Positions 62,682 to 64,000 of a stretch of 64,000 bases of DNA are shown one piece after another. Source of the DNA: Falsochrobactrum shanghaiense (GTDB taxonomy: Bacteria; Pseudomonadota; Alphaproteobacteria; Rhizobiales; Rhizobiaceae); the NCBI RefSeq assembly GCF_003149535.1, contig NZ_QGDB01000008.1, positions 40,730 to 104,729 on the forward strand, written 5' to 3'. Under the pieces are notes generated by a model, which did not search any database, was not told where the DNA came from, and saw only the letters and a list, made by a program, of their open reading frames with translations. Numbering within the stretch: position 1 is the stretch's first letter; every line of letters starts with the position of its first letter. The position numbers were made by a program, and so were the translations under genes.

Positions 62682-63479
62682 ATGGCATTCTTTTCCCAAG
62701 ATCAACTGGAGGCGATTGCAGGTGCGCTGGGAGCCACCAATAACGGTCTGACCGGCCCGGAGATCGAGCACCTTCTCGCCTCTTCCAAGATTGATGATCC
62801 CGGACCCGCGACGAAGCGCATTCGCATCTACAACGCCTTTGCCGCGTGCCAGAACACAAAGCGAAATCGCACCAACATCCTCGAGTTCATTCGACTGGCG
62901 ATGAAGCCGGCGCGCTACAGCCGGGAGCCTCACCGCTACGAGCCAATGCGGGCTCGGCTTAACCAGGCGTTGGCGTTCGCGGGCCTTTTCGTCGATCAGT
63001 CTGGGGAGCTGAAGATGGCTGACGCCGCCCAGACCTTACCCGAAGCACAGCGGCGTGCTCGCGATTTGCGCGCGGATCTCGAAGGACGTGGCGTGCACGC
63101 AGATGTTCTGAAATTCTGTCGCGCCGAACTTCTTGCCGATAACTATTTTCATGCGGTGCAAGAGGCCGTCAAAAGCGTTGCCGACAAGATGCGGACGCGG
63201 ACCGGACTGACCGACGACGGCGCTGGGCTTGTTGACCGTGTTCTCGCAGGTAGTCCGCCCCTTCTGGCGATCAACCCACTTTCCACGGCCAGCGAGCGCA
63301 GTGAGCAGAGTGGGTTTGCCAACCTTGTCCGCGGTACGTTTGGCATGTTCCGCAATCCGACGGCGCACGAAGCCCGCATTCACTGGTCAATGTCCAAGGA
63401 GGATGCCGAAGATCTGCTGTCGATCGTATCGCTGATTCATCGGCGCCTCGACGCAGCCCATATGCCGGCACGCTTATAG
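62682..63479 (+). CDS. TIGR02391 (Ymh)-family HEPN-like protein
   Basis: Protein of 265 aa. The C-terminal half matches the TIGR02391/Ymh family: VLKFCRAELLADNYFHAVQE, AVKSVADKMRTRTGLT, then GFANLVRGTFGMFRNPTAHE and the DLLSIVSLIHRRLDAA end. The RNPTAHE block (Arg-x4-6-His) is the HEPN-type candidate ribonuclease motif. The N-terminal half is unrecognised. It starts 7 bases after the previous stop, so it is the sixth gene of the same unit. In other genomes such proteins accompany restriction and defence genes. Confidence 0.75.
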   Translation: MAFFSQDQLEAIAGALGATNNGLTGPEIEHLLASSKIDDPGPATKRIRIYNAFAACQNTKRNRTNILEFIRLAMKPARYSREPHRYEPMRARLNQALAFAGLFVDQSGELKMADAAQTLPEAQRRARDLRADLEGRGVHADVLKFCRAELLADNYFHAVQEAVKSVADKMRTRTGLTDDGAGLVDRVLAGSPPLLAINPLSTASERSEQSGFANLVRGTFGMFRNPTAHEARIHWSMSKEDAEDLLSIVSLIHRRLDAAHMPARL

Positions 63480-63910
63480 CTGACCAATCCATGCTGGAGG
63501 GCAATCTTTGCTATTGGCCAAACAAGCAATATCTCTGCTCCGTGAAAGACTGTTTTCATTGCTGATATGAAAGCACAAAGCGGCATCATCACATCTGGCT
63601 GCCAATTACGGGTTTGGCGCCAAAGACGACTTGAATCAACGCACTGAGAAGGGAGAAAGGCGCTCTGCCCTCTCTCCCCCACAAGCACTAAACCGGTCTC
63701 CCCATGCTTCGGCCTGCGGCCTGCAGCACCGGCCGCATTTCCATGAAATCCGTCTCGGCCCTCCCGGTGGGTGATCCCCCTCCGGTTTAGCGCTTGTCCC
63801 CCTCTCTCCAGCTGTTCCGCACGAGCTCGGGAGCAGGAGCTGGGCTCCTGCCCTCCCTTCGATTTCGGGAGGTCAAGGAGTGATCGCTTGCGCTTGTGGA
63901 GAGGGAAAGA
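63480..63910. other. Noncoding region after the defence operon
   Basis: No supported gene. A strong hairpin at 63833-63851 (GCAGGAGC pairing with GCTCCTGC, 3-base loop) may end a transcript. The 63650-63800 stretch is pyrimidine-rich and without family resemblance. Confidence 0.4.
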
Positions 63911-63967
63911 TGTCAATCAGCATCCAAACGGGACCCCTTATCGGCGTCCAAAAAGTACCCCTCCTTT
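63911..63967 (+). mobile_element. Possible end of an IS21-family element
   Basis: TGTCAATCAGCATCCAAA begins a segment with two similar units 24 bp apart: ATCCAAACGGGACCCC (63922-63937) and GTCCAAAAAGTACCCC (63946-63961). IS21-family ends carry such spaced repeats with GTCCAAAA...GACCCC. The transposase gene would lie beyond the window. Weakly supported. Confidence 0.35.
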
Positions 63968-64000
63968 AAGTTGCAACGGTTAGCGCGCGCGGCCCTGAAG

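Overview
The window looks like DNA from an alphaproteobacterium of the Hyphomicrobiales (Rhizobiales), perhaps close to Ochrobactrum/Brucella. The support is indirect: an imuA-imuB-dnaE2 mutagenesis operon preceded by an alphaproteobacterial LexA box (GAAC-N7-GAAC), four GGAAC-N17-GTT promoters of the EcfG general-stress type, a BigR/Blh sulfide-detoxification operon and a DUF6634-like protein. All family names come from reading the translations; no database search was possible. I saw no tRNA, rRNA, CRISPR array or replication initiator gene.

Layout. (1) 1-10 kb: a partial UvrD-type helicase (minus), the SOS operon imuA-imuB-dnaE2, a short AraC regulator, and a two-gene restriction-modification system made of a C5-cytosine methylase and a NotI-like endonuclease. 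(2) 10-13 kb: debris, with an IS256 tail, a 201-bp element with perfect 24-bp inverted ends, a broken MFS gene, an AT-rich orphan gene and a broken RecD-like helicase. (3) 13-20 kb: a hipA-hipB pair, a second cytosine methylase with an extra C-terminal domain, a WGR protein, then a gene-poor block carrying dispersed repeats built around the palindrome CAAACGNCGTTTG. (4) 20-25.5 kb: an unusual operon with an FtsH-like AAA+/M41 protease split into two translationally coupled genes, flanked by uncharacterised genes. (5) 25.8-34.4 kb: another graveyard (cydB, IS3, IS4, response regulator, copper chaperone/cueR, IS30 and IS66 fragments) interspersed with intact genes for an SDR, a cysteine hydrolase with a divergent GlxA-type regulator, an Fsr-like exporter and a complete IS5 element.

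(6) 34.5-38.7 kb: a complete periplasmic nitrate reductase operon napEDABC on the minus strand. (7) 39-45.6 kb: stress-type genes (membrane protein, 24-aa peptide, DUF4142, small unknowns) with EcfG-like promoters, interrupted by an intact IS66 element with a perfect 8-bp target duplication. (8) 45.7-58.3 kb: after an IS6 element without target duplication, a GC-richer block for periplasmic thiol redox (DsbD, a TlpA-like fusion, DsbA, DsbG, two L,D-transpeptidases) with a QseBC-like two-component system and three matching direct-repeat boxes, plus the Blh-BigR-YedE-TSUP sulfur operon. (9) 58.4-63.5 kb: a six-gene candidate defence operon: XRE regulator, a nuclease-like effector, an ABC-3C middle component, a DUF2326 ABC ATPase, and two HEPN/Abi-like proteins. 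The window ends in what may be an IS21-family end.

The most interesting items are the ABC-three-component-like defence operon, the split FtsH-like protease operon, the palindromic repeat family at 17-19.6 kb, and the putative QseB-type regulon for disulfide chemistry.
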